Assembly: GCF_006337105.1 (NCBI RefSeq)
Contig: NZ_CP040871.1
Span: 558,001 to 622,000 of the forward strand
Reading direction: 5' to 3'
Source of the DNA: Thermomonas aquatica
Lineage (GTDB): Bacteria; Pseudomonadota; Gammaproteobacteria; Xanthomonadales; Xanthomonadaceae
DNA: 64,000 bases
Below the pieces are notes generated by a model, which had not been told where the DNA came from, ran no database searches, and saw only the letters and a list, made by a program, of their open reading frames with translations. Positions 39,546 to 48,833 of the stretch are shown here, in pieces. How positions within the stretch are numbered: position 1 is the stretch's first letter; the number at the start of each line of letters is the position of its first letter. A program made the translations under genes and the position numbers.

Positions 39546-40639
39546 GCCGCCTGCCTCGCGTCCGCCAGCACCGCCAGCACGCGATCGTTCTGCGCCGGGG
39601 TGCCGATGCTGATGCGCAGGGCATCGCCCAGTCCTGCAGTTGCACGCATGTCGCGCACGACCACGCCGGCATCGAGCAGTGCATCGAATGCCGCCTGCGC
39701 GTCGATGAAGCGCGCCAGCAGGAAATTGCCCTGCGATGGATACACGCGGCGCACGCCAGCCGCGCCAAGCAGGCCCGCACGTAGGCGTTCGCGTTCGGCA
39801 CGCGCCTGCGTGGCGGCGGCACGCGCATGCGCCAGCGCCGCCGGTGCGAGCGCAGCCAGCGCCGCCGCGACCGCCGGCTGCGCCAAGGGATACGGCGCCT
39901 GGCAGCGCTGCAGCATGCCGATCAATTCCGGCGACGCGAGCACGCTGCCGATCCGCGCGCCAGCCAGCGCGTGTGCCTTGGACAACGTGCGCAGGATGAC
40001 GAGGTTGTCGTTGCCGGCCAGCAGCGCGGCGGCAGCGTCGGTATCGGCGAATTCGGCGTAGGCGGCATCGACCACGACCAGCGCCTTGCCGCGCAGGCGT
40101 TGCGCGAGGCGTTCGATCTCGCCCTCCGCGACGGCTTCGCCGGTGGGATTGCCCGGATTGCAGACGAAGACGAGGTTCGCGCCCTCGCGCAGGGCCGCAT
40201 CGGCCATGGCGGCGAGATCGCTGCGCCAACTGCCGTCCACGTCCTGCGCCGGCACGTCGACCACGCGCGCACCGTGCAGCCTGGCGCAGACCGCGTACAT
40301 GCCGAACACCGGCGGCGCGATGACGATGGCGCCCTGCCCCGGCGCACAGAACGCGCGCAGCAGCAGGTCGATACCTTCGTCGCTGCCACGGGTGGCCAAC
40401 AGCTGCGCGGCATCGACGCCGTACAGCGACGCCAATGCATTGCGCAGTGCCTGCGGCTGTGGATCGGGGTAGCGCCGCAACGCGCCTGCGGCATCGGCGG
40501 GCGACACCGACGGCGATTCATTGGCGTTCAACCAGGCATCGCCACTCAGCGCGACGCCGCTGCGCGCGGACTTGTAGCCGGCGAAGTCGCGCAGGTCCTC
40601 GCGCAGCAGTGTCGCCGCCGTACTCGACATGCCGTTCAT
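39542..40639 (-). CDS. hisC: Histidinol-phosphate aminotransferase
   Basis: PLP enzyme, 365 residues. The NANESP segment near the start, [11 protein letters not shown], and the PLP-binding Lys in [17 protein letters not shown] are all visible. The ATGA overlap with hisD supports the first Met of MNGMSS; the inner Met three codons on is possible. Confidence 0.96.
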   Translation of the reverse strand: MNGMSSTAATLLREDLRDFAGYKSARSGVALSGDAWLNANESPSVSPADAAGALRRYPDPQPQALRNALASLYGVDAAQLLATRGSDEGIDLLLRAFCAPGQGAIVIAPPVFGMYAVCARLHGARVVDVPAQDVDGSWRSDLAAMADAALREGANLVFVCNPGNPTGEAVAEGEIERLAQRLRGKALVVVDAAYAEFADTDAAAALLAGNDNLVILRTLSKAHALAGARIGSVLASPELIGMLQRCQAPYPLAQPAVAAALAALAPAALAHARAAATQARAERERLRAGLLGAAGVRRVYPSQGNFLLARFIDAQAAFDALLDAGVVVRDMRATAGLGDALRISIGTPAQNDRVLAVLADARQAA

Positions 40640-41934
40640 TCGGGCACCGCCAAGCGCAGCTGCACCGCGCGCGCATGCGCGTGCAGGCCTTCGGCCTCGG
40701 CCAAGGTGACCGCGCACGGGCCGATCCCGCCGATCCCCGCGCGGCTGGCGGTCTGCACGGTCAGCGATTTCATGAAGCTGGACACCGACAGCCCGCTCCA
40801 GGCGCGGGCCGCGCCGCCGGTGGGCAGCACGTGGTTGCTGCCTGAGCAGTAGTCGCCGAGCGATTCCGGGGTCCAGTCGCCCATGAACACGGTGCCGGCG
40901 TTGCACACCTGCGCGAGCCATGCGCGCGGTTCGCGCACGCTCAGGATCAGGTGCTCCGGCGCATAGTCGTTGCTCAGGGCGATGGCTTCGGCGATATCGG
41001 CCACGCGGATCAGGCGCGAGTGTTCCAGCGCGCGGCGGGCGATCTCGGCGCGTGGCAAGCTGGCAAGCTGGCGCTCGACTTCCAGCGCCACCGCATCCAG
41101 CAGCGCAGCGTCGTCGCTGAGCAGGATCACCTGCGAATCCGGGCCGTGTTCGGCCTGCGACAACAGGTCGGCGGCGACGAACACCGGGTTCGCGCCGGCA
41201 TCGGCGATCACCAGCACCTCGGACGGGCCAGCAGGCATGTCGATGGCGGGGCCGTCGGGGCGTTCCGTGGCCTGCCGCTTGGCCTCGTCGACATAGGCAT
41301 TGCCGGGGCCGAACAGTTTTTCGCAGCGCGGCACGCTGTCGGTGCCGAGGCTCATCGCGGCGATCGCCTGCGCGCCGCCCAGCTTGAAGATGCGCGCATT
41401 CGGCGCGTACTGCGCGGCCACCAGCACCGCCGGATCGGCGCTGCCGTCGCGGCGCGGCGGCGTGCACAGCACGATCTCGTCGCAGCCGGCCAATTGCGCG
41501 GGAATCGCCAGCATCAGCGCGGTCGATGGCAGCGGCGCGCTGCCGGCGGGCACGTACAGGCCAACCGGGCTGATCGGCCGCAGCACGCGTTCGCAGCGCA
41601 CGCCGGGCGCAGTGTCCAGCGCGTAGGCCTGCGGCATGCCGGCGCGGTGGAAGGCCTCGATCCGCGAGGCGGCTTCGTCGATGGCGGCGCGCAGTCCGGG
41701 GCCAACGGCGTCGAACGCGGCGCGGCGTTCGTCCGCACTCACCTCGAATTGTTCGAGACGCACGCCATCGTAGTGTTCGGTGAGCACGCGCAAGGCGACA
41801 TCACCGCGCGCGGCGACATCGGCCATCACTTCCTCGACGCGTCCGCGCACGCCGGCGGCCAGCGACCGCGTGGGGCGCGTCAGCAACTGTGCCTGCGTCG
41901 TCGCGTCCAGCACATTCCACTCGACCCGCCTCAT
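40636..41934 (-). CDS. hisD: Histidinol dehydrogenase
   Basis: Zinc enzyme that makes the last two NAD-dependent oxidations to histidine. The 432-residue protein has [18 protein letters not shown], the family signature [14 protein letters not shown], and a [19 protein letters not shown] stretch near the C-terminus. It overlaps hisG by ATGA. Confidence 0.97.
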   Translation of the reverse strand: MRRVEWNVLDATTQAQLLTRPTRSLAAGVRGRVEEVMADVAARGDVALRVLTEHYDGVRLEQFEVSADERRAAFDAVGPGLRAAIDEAASRIEAFHRAGMPQAYALDTAPGVRCERVLRPISPVGLYVPAGSAPLPSTALMLAIPAQLAGCDEIVLCTPPRRDGSADPAVLVAAQYAPNARIFKLGGAQAIAAMSLGTDSVPRCEKLFGPGNAYVDEAKRQATERPDGPAIDMPAGPSEVLVIADAGANPVFVAADLLSQAEHGPDSQVILLSDDAALLDAVALEVERQLASLPRAEIARRALEHSRLIRVADIAEAIALSNDYAPEHLILSVREPRAWLAQVCNAGTVFMGDWTPESLGDYCSGSNHVLPTGGAARAWSGLSVSSFMKSLTVQTASRAGIGGIGPCAVTLAEAEGLHAHARAVQLRLAVPE

Positions 41935-42845
41935 GCCAGCATCCTCTCGACCGGCAGCACCATCAACCCGCGCGCACCGGCGCGCTTCAATTCCTCAAGG
42001 CGTTGCCAGGTGACCACGCCGTGGCACAGCGCCTGCATCGCCAGCAGCTCGCCGCCATCGACCGAATAGCTGGTGGGCGGCTCGGCATCGGGCAACAGGC
42101 GCAGCACGTCGGCCACGGCGTCGCGCGGCGCCTGGAACATCAGCAGCTTGCTGTCGCGGATGCGCAGCACGCCGTCGATCCGGCGCAGCAGCATTTGCGC
42201 GGTCTCGGCCAGCTGCGGGTCGAGCTCCGCCACCGGGCCGGCCAGCACCGCCTCGCTCTGCAGCAGGTCGCAGACCGGCTTGAGCTGGTTGGCGACGAGG
42301 GTGGCGCCGCTGGAAACGAGGTCGCAGACCACGTCGGCCTGGCCCAGGCGGGGCGCGATCTCGACCGAACCGTTCAACACCACCACGTCCGCAGCCACGC
42401 CTTGTTCGCGCAACCACGCACGGGTCAGCGCGGGATACGAGGTGGCGATGCGCTTGCCCTGCAATTGCGCGGCACCCTGCCAGTCCCAGTCGTTCGGCAC
42501 CGCCAGAGACAGCCGGCAACCGCCGAAGCCGAGCGCGCGCAGTTCGCGGAAATTCGCCGGGGTGCCGGATTCGTCGCGTTCGCTGGATTGTTCGACCAGC
42601 ACGTTGCGGCCGACGATGCCGAGGTCGCACAGGCCGCTGTCGATCAGGCCGGGGATATCGTCGTCGCGCACCAGCAACAGGTCCACCGGCGCATTGTCGC
42701 CGTAGCAGAACAGCTTGTCCGGGCTCTCGCGCCAGGACAGGCCGCAACTGCCCAGCAGCGCGCGGGCCGGCTCGCTCAGGCGGCCGTTCTTCTGGATGGC
42801 GATGCGGAGGCGGTCGCGCCCGGTCGGCGCGGGTTTGGGACTCAT
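41931..42845 (-). CDS. hisG: ATP phosphoribosyltransferase (long form)
   Basis: First, histidine-inhibited step of histidine synthesis. The 304-residue length shows the long HisG with a C-terminal ACT-like regulatory domain (about 230-304), which does not need HisZ. N-terminal [16 protein letters not shown] and the PRPP-loop region [14 protein letters not shown] fit the family. It starts 13 nt after the TrpR-family regulator gene, so both belong to one operon. Confidence 0.96.
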   Translation of the reverse strand: MSPKPAPTGRDRLRIAIQKNGRLSEPARALLGSCGLSWRESPDKLFCYGDNAPVDLLLVRDDDIPGLIDSGLCDLGIVGRNVLVEQSSERDESGTPANFRELRALGFGGCRLSLAVPNDWDWQGAAQLQGKRIATSYPALTRAWLREQGVAADVVVLNGSVEIAPRLGQADVVCDLVSSGATLVANQLKPVCDLLQSEAVLAGPVAELDPQLAETAQMLLRRIDGVLRIRDSKLLMFQAPRDAVADVLRLLPDAEPPTSYSVDGGELLAMQALCHGVVTWQRLEELKRAGARGLMVLPVERMLA

Positions 42846-42858
42846 GGCAGGGGCTCTT

Positions 42859-43182
42859 TCAGTTCGTGAAGGCGACGGCGTTCTGGGCTTCGATGGCGGC
42901 GTCGTAGCCGCCGGCGCCCTGCTCCAGGGTGCGGGCGACACGGCCGATGGTGGTCACGCTGACCCCGGTCCTGTCGTGGATGCCGCGGTAGGGCTCGCCG
43001 GCGCGCAGCAACGGCACCACCTTCCAGCGGTCGCACATGGCTTCCAGCTCGGCCGGCGTGCACAGGTCGCGCAGGAAGGCGGCCACCTGCTTCGGGTCGT
43101 CCAGCGCGGCCAATGCACGCGACAACGCGCGGAAATCCGCGTCGGATTCGCGCTTGGGCGGGTTGATCGGCCGGCTTTTCAT
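42859..43182 (-). CDS. hisR: TrpR/YerC-family repressor heading the his operon (HisR-like)
   Basis: A 107-residue TrpR-superfamily protein of the YerC/YecD type: [18 protein letters not shown] is the first part of the TrpR fold and [19 protein letters not shown] the helix-turn-helix. Family members next to his genes in Xanthomonadales have been predicted by comparative genomics to regulate histidine synthesis, which fits its place as first gene of the his operon. The ATG at 43182 has AGGTGG 5 nt upstream. A perfect 9-bp inverted repeat 17 nt upstream is a good candidate operator. The name hisR is by context. Confidence 0.85.
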   Translation of the reverse strand: MKSRPINPPKRESDADFRALSRALAALDDPKQVAAFLRDLCTPAELEAMCDRWKVVPLLRAGEPYRGIHDRTGVSVTTIGRVARTLEQGAGGYDAAIEAQNAVAFTN

Positions 43183-43198
43183 CGTCGCCACCTGGATG

Positions 43199-43224
43199 AA
43201 TGTATTAATGTGCTAATACATTAA
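43199..43224 (-). promoter_or_regulatory. Probable operator of the his operon
   Basis: AATGTATTA (43199-43207) and TAATACATT (43214-43222) form a perfect inverted repeat around a 6-nt centre; TTAATG and CATTAA nested in it (43205-43210 and 43219-43224) form a second pairing. The site is strikingly AT-rich in this genome and overlaps the likely -10 region, as expected for repression by the TrpR-like product. Confidence 0.75.
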
Positions 43225-43247
43225 CCAAATATGCTGCGTTGCGTCAA
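43218..43247 (-). promoter_or_regulatory. Putative his operon promoter
   Basis: Read leftward, TTGACG (43247-43242) is followed after 18 nt by TAATGT (43223-43218), which lies inside the inverted repeat. The -35 is good and the -10 is moderate. Transcription would start within about 30 nt of the regulator gene. Confidence 0.45.
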
Positions 43248-43324
43248 GCCCTGCCTGCAGCCGCGTGTGGAAGGCCGGCCCAGACCCAACCGCCGCTCGG
43301 ATTGCCACGACCGTTCCCGACGCT

Positions 43325-43355
43325 GGAAAAACAGAACGGGCCTTGCGGCCCGTTC
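43325..43355 (-). terminator. Terminator after the M48 peptidase gene
   Basis: GAACGGGCC-GCAA-GGCCCGTTC, read leftward, followed by TGTTTTTCC. The stem is 9 bp and perfect. It ends transcription of the M48 gene before the his promoter region. Confidence 0.85.
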
Positions 43356-43384
43356 GTTCGTGCAACAACAAGATGCAGCGCGCT

Positions 43385-44299
43385 TCAGTTGGTCGAAGCG
43401 CTGGCCCCGCCCTGCCCGCAGAACTTCTGCCGGTATTCCATCGCCTTCGGCATCAAGGCCTGCAGGTGTTCCATGCGGGTGCCCGCGCTGGGATGGGTCG
43501 AGGCGAATTCCGGCGGCTTCTGCCCGCCCGACATCTGGTCCATGCGCTGCCACAGCGGGATCGCTTCCTGCGGGTTGAAGCAGGCGGCCGCGGCCAGCAT
43601 CAGGCCCAGTTCGTCGGCCTGCGATTCCTGGCTGCGCGCGTACGGCAGGGCGCTGCCGTAGCCGTAGGCCGACATCACGGTCTGCATGGTGCCGGCATCG
43701 ATGCCGCTGGCCGCGCCGGCCATCTGCCCGAGCTGCTCCAGCTTGCCGCGGCTCATGCGCTGCGCGCCATGCCGCAACAGGGCATGGCTGATCTCGTGGC
43801 CCATCACCACCGCCATCGCGTCGGCGTTCTGCGCGACCGGCACCAGGCCGGTGTAGACCGCCATCTTGCCGCCCGGCAGGCAGAACGCATTGGCCTGCTC
43901 GGAATTCAGCACCGCCACGTCCCAGTCGAAGGACTTCTCGATGTGGTTGGCCTGCATGCCGTGCTCGGCGGCGACCGCATCGGTGACCTGCGGCACCCTG
44001 GCGATCAGGCGCTGGGCGATGCCGCGGATCTGCTGCGCGATCTGGGAGTTCGGATCGACGGGATGCTCCTGTTGCAGGATTTCCTCGAACGCCTGCAGGC
44101 CCATCGCCTTCTCGTCGTCGGGCGAGATGCTCTTGTCGATCAGCACCGTCTCGCCGGTCAGGGGATCGGTGCTGCGGTTGGAGAAGTAGTAGTACGCCGC
44201 GTAGCCCGCGAACAGCACCAGGATCAGCAGGCGCGGGTTGAAGCCGCGACGCCGCGGCTGCTGCTGGTATTGCTGGTTGCCGAACGGATCCTGGTTCAT
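43385..44299 (-). CDS. M48-family membrane metallopeptidase
   Basis: A 304-residue peptidase with one N-terminal membrane span (RLLILVLFAGYAAYYYF, about 23-39) after a Gln-rich cytoplasmic start. The zinc motif is GHEISHALLRHG, with the third ligand likely in SQESQADELGL. The rest would lie in the periplasm. It resembles LoiP/YcaL/HtpX-side M48 proteins involved in envelope quality control. AGGAGCA precedes the ATG. It is followed by a terminator and preceded by the FGE-like gene in the same direction. Confidence 0.9.
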   Translation of the reverse strand: MNQDPFGNQQYQQQPRRRGFNPRLLILVLFAGYAAYYYFSNRSTDPLTGETVLIDKSISPDDEKAMGLQAFEEILQQEHPVDPNSQIAQQIRGIAQRLIARVPQVTDAVAAEHGMQANHIEKSFDWDVAVLNSEQANAFCLPGGKMAVYTGLVPVAQNADAMAVVMGHEISHALLRHGAQRMSRGKLEQLGQMAGAASGIDAGTMQTVMSAYGYGSALPYARSQESQADELGLMLAAAACFNPQEAIPLWQRMDQMSGGQKPPEFASTHPSAGTRMEHLQALMPKAMEYRQKFCGQGGASASTN

Positions 44300-44351
44300 C
44301 GCCTGCTCCTGTGTGGCTTGCGCGGCACGCCGCGCGAGGTTCATCCGGATA

Positions 44352-46199
44352 CTACAACTGCCTGACCAGGCGGAAACCGACGCGCGCATTGGTCACGTCG
44401 GTGCCGCCGGCCGACCGCCAGGCCGAGCGCACCTGCGCCGGCGCGCTGGCCCACGAGCCGCCGCGGTAGATGCGGTTGCGGCAGCCCGGATTCACCCACG
44501 CGGATCCGTTCGCCGGTGCGCGCCGATAGCCTTCGTGCCAGCAATCGGCGATCCATTCGCTCACATTGCCGGCCATGTCGTGAAGACCGTATGCATTCGC
44601 GGCGAAACTGCCCACCGGGGCCGGCCCCCACCAGCCGTCGGCATAGCCGGCGAAGGCGTTGCTCCACGAACGTCCGCGCGGCGAGCGGTCGCCCGCGCCG
44701 GTCAGGTTGTCCTGGCCAGCCGGCGGCAGGCCTTCGCCCCACGGGAAGCGGGTGCCGCTGCCCGCGCGCAACGCGTATTCGAACTCGGCTTCGCTGGGCA
44801 GGCGGTAATGCGCGCCGGTCTGCCCGGACAGCCAGGCGGCATAGGCCTCGGCGTCGCGGGCGGTGACGTGCACCACCGGCATGTCGGCACGCGCCGGCCG
44901 GCCGTCGTAACCGGAGCGCCAGTCGATCCCGCTGCCGCGCACGAAGTTGCCGCTGCGGGTGTCGTAGGCCATCGAATGCCCGCGCTGGGTGGCGCGCGGT
45001 TCGTAGTCCGTCGCCGCCACGAAGCGCCCGAACTCGCCGACGCTGACCTCGTTGCGCGACATCGCGAAGCCGCGCTCCAGCTGCACCGCGTGCAGCGGCT
45101 GTTCGGCGGGGGTCGCGCCGAGCTCGCCTTCCGGTGCGCCCATGCGGAATGCCCCGTGCGGCACCACCACCAGCACCGGCCCGCGGCTGCCGTCCTGCAG
45201 GCCGTCGGTGAACACCTGGCCCGGCCGGAACAGCCCGTAATGGCCGACCAGGTCGATGCGCTGACGCAATTCCACGCTGGCCGGATCGCCGGGCGCGGCG
45301 ATCCGCAGCATCTCGGCCAGGCGCTCGCGGGCGATGCGCAGGCCGCCATCGTCGCCCAGCGCGATCAGGCCTTCGTCGCGCAGGCGGCGTATGCGTTCGC
45401 TGCGGATGACCTCGATCCGGTGACGCGCCGAGGGGATCGTGCCGGGATGATGGCGAACCGCATCGGCGCGCGCCAGCCAGGCGTGCGCGGCATCGAAATC
45501 GCCGTCCTGCGCCGCGATTTCGGCACGCCGGATCAGCCCGCTTTCGACCGCCGCGATGCCCTGCGCCGCGCGCGCCTGTCCCGGGCGCAATTGCAGGGCG
45601 GCGCGGAATGCCGCCAAGGCGCCGTCGAAGTCCCCTTTCTCCAGCAGCGCTTCGCCGCCGGCATTCCGGTTCCAGGCCTGCTCGCCGCGATCCACCCGCT
45701 GCAAATACGCCGCGACCTCGCCGTCCTGCGGCCACAGCTTGCGCAGCACGGCGCCGCTGCGCTGCGCCGCGCGCAGTGCGTCGCCATCGTCGTCCGCCGC
45801 CAGCGCCGCGTCGCCTTGCGCGATCAGCGCGGTGCGCGCCTCGGCCAACGAGCGGGCGATGCCGGGATCGTCCGGTTGCAGGCGTTGCAGCGCGAGCAGC
45901 AGGGGGATCGCCGAATCCGCGGTCTCGAACAGATCGCCCGCGGCGATCGCGCGCTTCGCCTTGTTGCGCGCGGCGGCGGCGGTTCCCGCCTGCAGCTCGA
46001 CCGCCGGCAGCGACCAGCTCAGCACCCCCGCAAGCTCGTCGCCGCCGCTGATGCTCACGCTGCCCGTGGGTTCGGCTGCGCCGGGCTTTTCGGCCGGCGC
46101 GGGCGCTTCGGGCCTGCAGGCCGCAAGCGCGAACGACAGCGCGACGATGAGGGACCGGCCTGCGCGCAAACCGCACTCCATGTGGCGAATCGGGCGCAT
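44352..46199 (-). CDS. Lipoprotein with TPR-like repeats and formylglycine-generating-enzyme (SUMF1) domain
   Basis: A 615-residue protein. A lipoprotein-type signal (IVALSFALAAC, from the inner Met at 46181) is followed by about 250 residues of repeats with TPR character (ALLEKGDFDGALAAFRAAL), and a C-terminal FGE-sulfatase/SUMF1 domain (about 350-615): GAFRMGAPEGE, MSRNEVSVGEFGRFV, YRLPSEAEFEYA, GLHDMAGNVSEW, and YRGGSWASAP. Most bacterial proteins of this fold are not sulfatase activators but act in other modifications, or in binding, as with EgtB or kinase-linked forms. The Cys pair of true FGE is not evident. No sulfatase is nearby. The start (46199 or 46181) is uncertain. Confidence 0.8.
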   Translation of the reverse strand: MRPIRHMECGLRAGRSLIVALSFALAACRPEAPAPAEKPGAAEPTGSVSISGGDELAGVLSWSLPAVELQAGTAAAARNKAKRAIAAGDLFETADSAIPLLLALQRLQPDDPGIARSLAEARTALIAQGDAALAADDDGDALRAAQRSGAVLRKLWPQDGEVAAYLQRVDRGEQAWNRNAGGEALLEKGDFDGALAAFRAALQLRPGQARAAQGIAAVESGLIRRAEIAAQDGDFDAAHAWLARADAVRHHPGTIPSARHRIEVIRSERIRRLRDEGLIALGDDGGLRIARERLAEMLRIAAPGDPASVELRQRIDLVGHYGLFRPGQVFTDGLQDGSRGPVLVVVPHGAFRMGAPEGELGATPAEQPLHAVQLERGFAMSRNEVSVGEFGRFVAATDYEPRATQRGHSMAYDTRSGNFVRGSGIDWRSGYDGRPARADMPVVHVTARDAEAYAAWLSGQTGAHYRLPSEAEFEYALRAGSGTRFPWGEGLPPAGQDNLTGAGDRSPRGRSWSNAFAGYADGWWGPAPVGSFAANAYGLHDMAGNVSEWIADCWHEGYRRAPANGSAWVNPGCRNRIYRGGSWASAPAQVRSAWRSAGGTDVTNARVGFRLVRQL

Positions 46200-46240
46200 C
46201 TAGGTTAAGCCATCCCCGCCACCGACCGCATAATGCGCGC

Positions 46241-47341
46241 ATGACGAATTGGATCGACACTCCCGACGCGCTGCGCGCGCGCCTCGCCAACCCGCCCGCC
46301 ATCATCGGCCTGGATACCGAATTCATCCGCGAACGCACCTACTGGCCGCAACTCGCGCTGGTGCAGATCGCGCTGGGGGAAGCGGAACGGGACATCCTGC
46401 TGGTCGATCCGCTGGTGCCCGGGATGTGCGATGCCCTCGCGCCGCTGCTGGCCGATCCCGCGGTGTTGAAGGTGATGCACAGCGCCAGCGAGGACCTGGT
46501 CGCGTTCAAGCATGCCTGCGGGGTGTTGCCGGCGCCGATGTTCGACACCCAGCTCGCGGCGGCGCTGGCCGGCGTCGGCGGCGGGATGGGTTACCAGAAG
46601 CTGGTGCAGGCGGTGACCGGGGTGGCGCTGGCCAAGGGCGAGACCCGCTCCGACTGGCTGCGCCGCCCGCTGTCCGCGTCGCAGCTGGAATACGCGGCGG
46701 ACGACGTGCGCCACCTGCATGCGCTGCACCGCCACCTGGACGCCTTGCTGGCCACCCGCGACCGCGGCGCATGGCTGCAGGAAGACTGCGCGCGCCTGCT
46801 CGCCACGGTCGCCGACGACCATGGCGAACGCTGGCCGCAGCTGTCGCTGCGCAGTGCGCAGTTCCTCGATCGCGCCGGGCAAGTGCGTCTGTTGCGCCTG
46901 TTGCGCTGGCGCGACGCCCATGCGCGCCGCAGCGACCGGCCGCGCAGCTGGATCCTCGACAACGAGCTGGCGTTCGCCATCGCCCGCGCCGCACCCGGCG
47001 ATCGCGCCGGCGTGCAGGCGATCCTCGACAGCACCCCGAAGGCGTCGCGCAGCCTGGGCGAGGCGATGTTCGAGGCCCTGACCACGCCGTTGCCGGACGA
47101 AGCCGAAAGCCCGCCCGCGCGCGGCGACGACCGCGACAAGAAACAGTTGCGCGCGCTGCAGGATGCGGTGGCGGCGGCGGCGACTGACCTCGGCCTGCCC
47201 GAGGGCTTGCTGGCCTCGCGCCGGCTGCTTGAAGCCCTGCAGGATGGCGGCGGCTGGAACGGCCCGCTTGCCGGTTGGCGGCGCGGCGTGCTGGAGGATC
47301 GGCTGCACCCCCTGCTGGCCGCCGCCGCACCCGCCGCATGA
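46241..47341 (+). CDS. rnd: Ribonuclease D
   Basis: DEDDy 3'-5' exonuclease in tRNA and small RNA maturation. The 366-residue protein has IIGLDTEFIRERTYWP (Exo I), HSASEDLVAF (Exo II), and YAADDVRHLHAL (Exo III), followed by HRDC domain(s) (about 205-285 and the C-terminus). It is divergent from the FGE-like gene, with only 41 nt between the starts. Confidence 0.95.
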   Translation: MTNWIDTPDALRARLANPPAIIGLDTEFIRERTYWPQLALVQIALGEAERDILLVDPLVPGMCDALAPLLADPAVLKVMHSASEDLVAFKHACGVLPAPMFDTQLAAALAGVGGGMGYQKLVQAVTGVALAKGETRSDWLRRPLSASQLEYAADDVRHLHALHRHLDALLATRDRGAWLQEDCARLLATVADDHGERWPQLSLRSAQFLDRAGQVRLLRLLRWRDAHARRSDRPRSWILDNELAFAIARAAPGDRAGVQAILDSTPKASRSLGEAMFEALTTPLPDEAESPPARGDDRDKKQLRALQDAVAAAATDLGLPEGLLASRRLLEALQDGGGWNGPLAGWRRGVLEDRLHPLLAAAAPAA

Positions 47342-47389
47342 GGCCAAGGCCCGCGGTGTAGCATCGTTTCGACCCCGGGGGAGATCGTC

Positions 47390-48697
47390 GTGATGCGCCA
47401 TTCGCTGCTCGTCGCCGCGCTCGTCGCGCTGCTGCCCCCGCCCGCCTGCGCCGCCGACGCCGAGGTCGAGGCGCTGGCCGGCAAGGTCGACGCCCGCGTC
47501 CTGGCATGGCGGCGCGACATCCACCAGCATCCGGAACTCGGCAACCGCGAACTGCGCACGGCCAAGCTGGTGGCGGAACGCCTGCGCGCGCTCGGCTTCG
47601 AGGACGTGCGCACCGGCATCGCCAGCACCGGCGTCACCGCCGTGCTGCGCGGCGGCAGGCCCGGTCCGCGCATCGCCCTGCGCGCGGACATGGATGCGCT
47701 GCCGGTCACCGAACGCAGCGGCCTGCCGTTCGCATCGAAGGCGACCGCCACCTTCCGCGGCGAGCCGGTCGGCGTCATGCACGCCTGCGGCCACGACGCC
47801 CACGTCGGCATCCTGCTGGGCGTGGCCGAAGCGCTGGCGTCGAAGAAGGCCACGCTGCCGGGCGAGATCCTCTTCATTTTCCAGCCGGCCGAGGAAGGCC
47901 CGCCCGACGGCGAGGAAGGCGGCGCCGAGGAGATGCTGGCGCAGGGGATCTTCCAGCGCTTCAAGCCCACGGCGGTGTTCGGCCTGCACGTGTTCAGCAC
48001 GCTCAACGCCGGCCAGCTGGGCTGGCGCAGCGGCCCGGCGATGGCCGCTTCCGACCGTTTCAACATCGTGGTGCACGGGCGGCAGACGCACGGCTCGCGG
48101 CCCTGGGGCGGGATCGACCCGATCGTCGCCGCCGCCGACCTGGTCGGCACCGCGCAGACCATCGTCAGCCGCCGCCAGGACATCAGCAGGCTGCCGGTCG
48201 TGCTCAGCTTCGGCGCGATCAAGGGCGGCATCCGCTACAACATCATCCCCGACTCGGTGGAGCTGGTCGGCACCATCCGCACCTTCGACGAGGGCATGCG
48301 CCAATCGGCGTTCGCGGACCTGCGCAACGTGGCCGAAAACGTGGCCAGGGCGCATGGCGCGAGCGCGGTGGTGCAGGTGCCGGACACCAAGGGCAATCCG
48401 GTCACCGTCAACGACCCTGCCCTCGCCGCGCGCAGCGTGCCCAGCCTGCGCAAGGCCGTGGGCGACGCCAACGTGGTCGAGATGGGCCTGGTGATGGGCG
48501 CCGAGGACTTCAGCTTCTACGCGCGCGAAGTGCCGGGGTTCTTCTTCTTCGTCGGCGCCACCCCCAGGGGCGAGGATGCGGCCAGGGCGCCCTCCAACCA
48601 CTCGCCGGAATTCTTCCTCGACGAGGAGGCGCTCAAGGTCGGTACCCGCGCGATGCTGCAGCTGGTGCTGGACCACCAGCGCGGCGCGGGCGCCTGA
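47390..48697 (+). CDS. Exported M20 amidohydrolase/carboxypeptidase
   Basis: A 435-residue M20D/HipO-like metal hydrolase with a Sec signal peptide ([16 protein letters not shown]). Metal-binding segments are [10 protein letters not shown] and [15 protein letters not shown], with [10 protein letters not shown] and [10 protein letters not shown] as in aminoacylase and hippurate hydrolase. As an exported enzyme it would cleave N-acyl amino acids or dipeptides in the periplasm. The ACAAD segment around the cleavage site is consistent with a soluble protein. A strong terminator follows. Confidence 0.9.
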   Translation: MMRHSLLVAALVALLPPPACAADAEVEALAGKVDARVLAWRRDIHQHPELGNRELRTAKLVAERLRALGFEDVRTGIASTGVTAVLRGGRPGPRIALRADMDALPVTERSGLPFASKATATFRGEPVGVMHACGHDAHVGILLGVAEALASKKATLPGEILFIFQPAEEGPPDGEEGGAEEMLAQGIFQRFKPTAVFGLHVFSTLNAGQLGWRSGPAMAASDRFNIVVHGRQTHGSRPWGGIDPIVAAADLVGTAQTIVSRRQDISRLPVVLSFGAIKGGIRYNIIPDSVELVGTIRTFDEGMRQSAFADLRNVAENVARAHGASAVVQVPDTKGNPVTVNDPALAARSVPSLRKAVGDANVVEMGLVMGAEDFSFYAREVPGFFFFVGATPRGEDAARAPSNHSPEFFLDEEALKVGTRAMLQLVLDHQRGAGA

Positions 48698-48707
48698 CCC
48701 GGCAACG

Positions 48708-48734
48708 AAAAAGCCGGCCATGGGCCGGCTTTTT
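48708..48734 (+). terminator. Terminator after the M20 amidohydrolase gene
   Basis: AAAAAGCCGGCC-ATG-GGCCGGCTTTTT, a perfect 12-bp inverted repeat including A/T tracts on both sides. It serves the rightward gene and could also end leftward transcription of the tRNA, whose 3' end lies 9 nt away. Confidence 0.92.
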
Positions 48735-48742
48735 CGGATGTT

Positions 48743-48818
<76 letters not shown>

Positions 48819-48833
48819 AAGGGGACTGGAAGT

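Noticed and set aside
44352..46199. A sulfatase-activating enzyme
   Set aside because: The protein is exported with a repeat domain and no sulfatase is encoded near it; fold similarity alone does not support the function.
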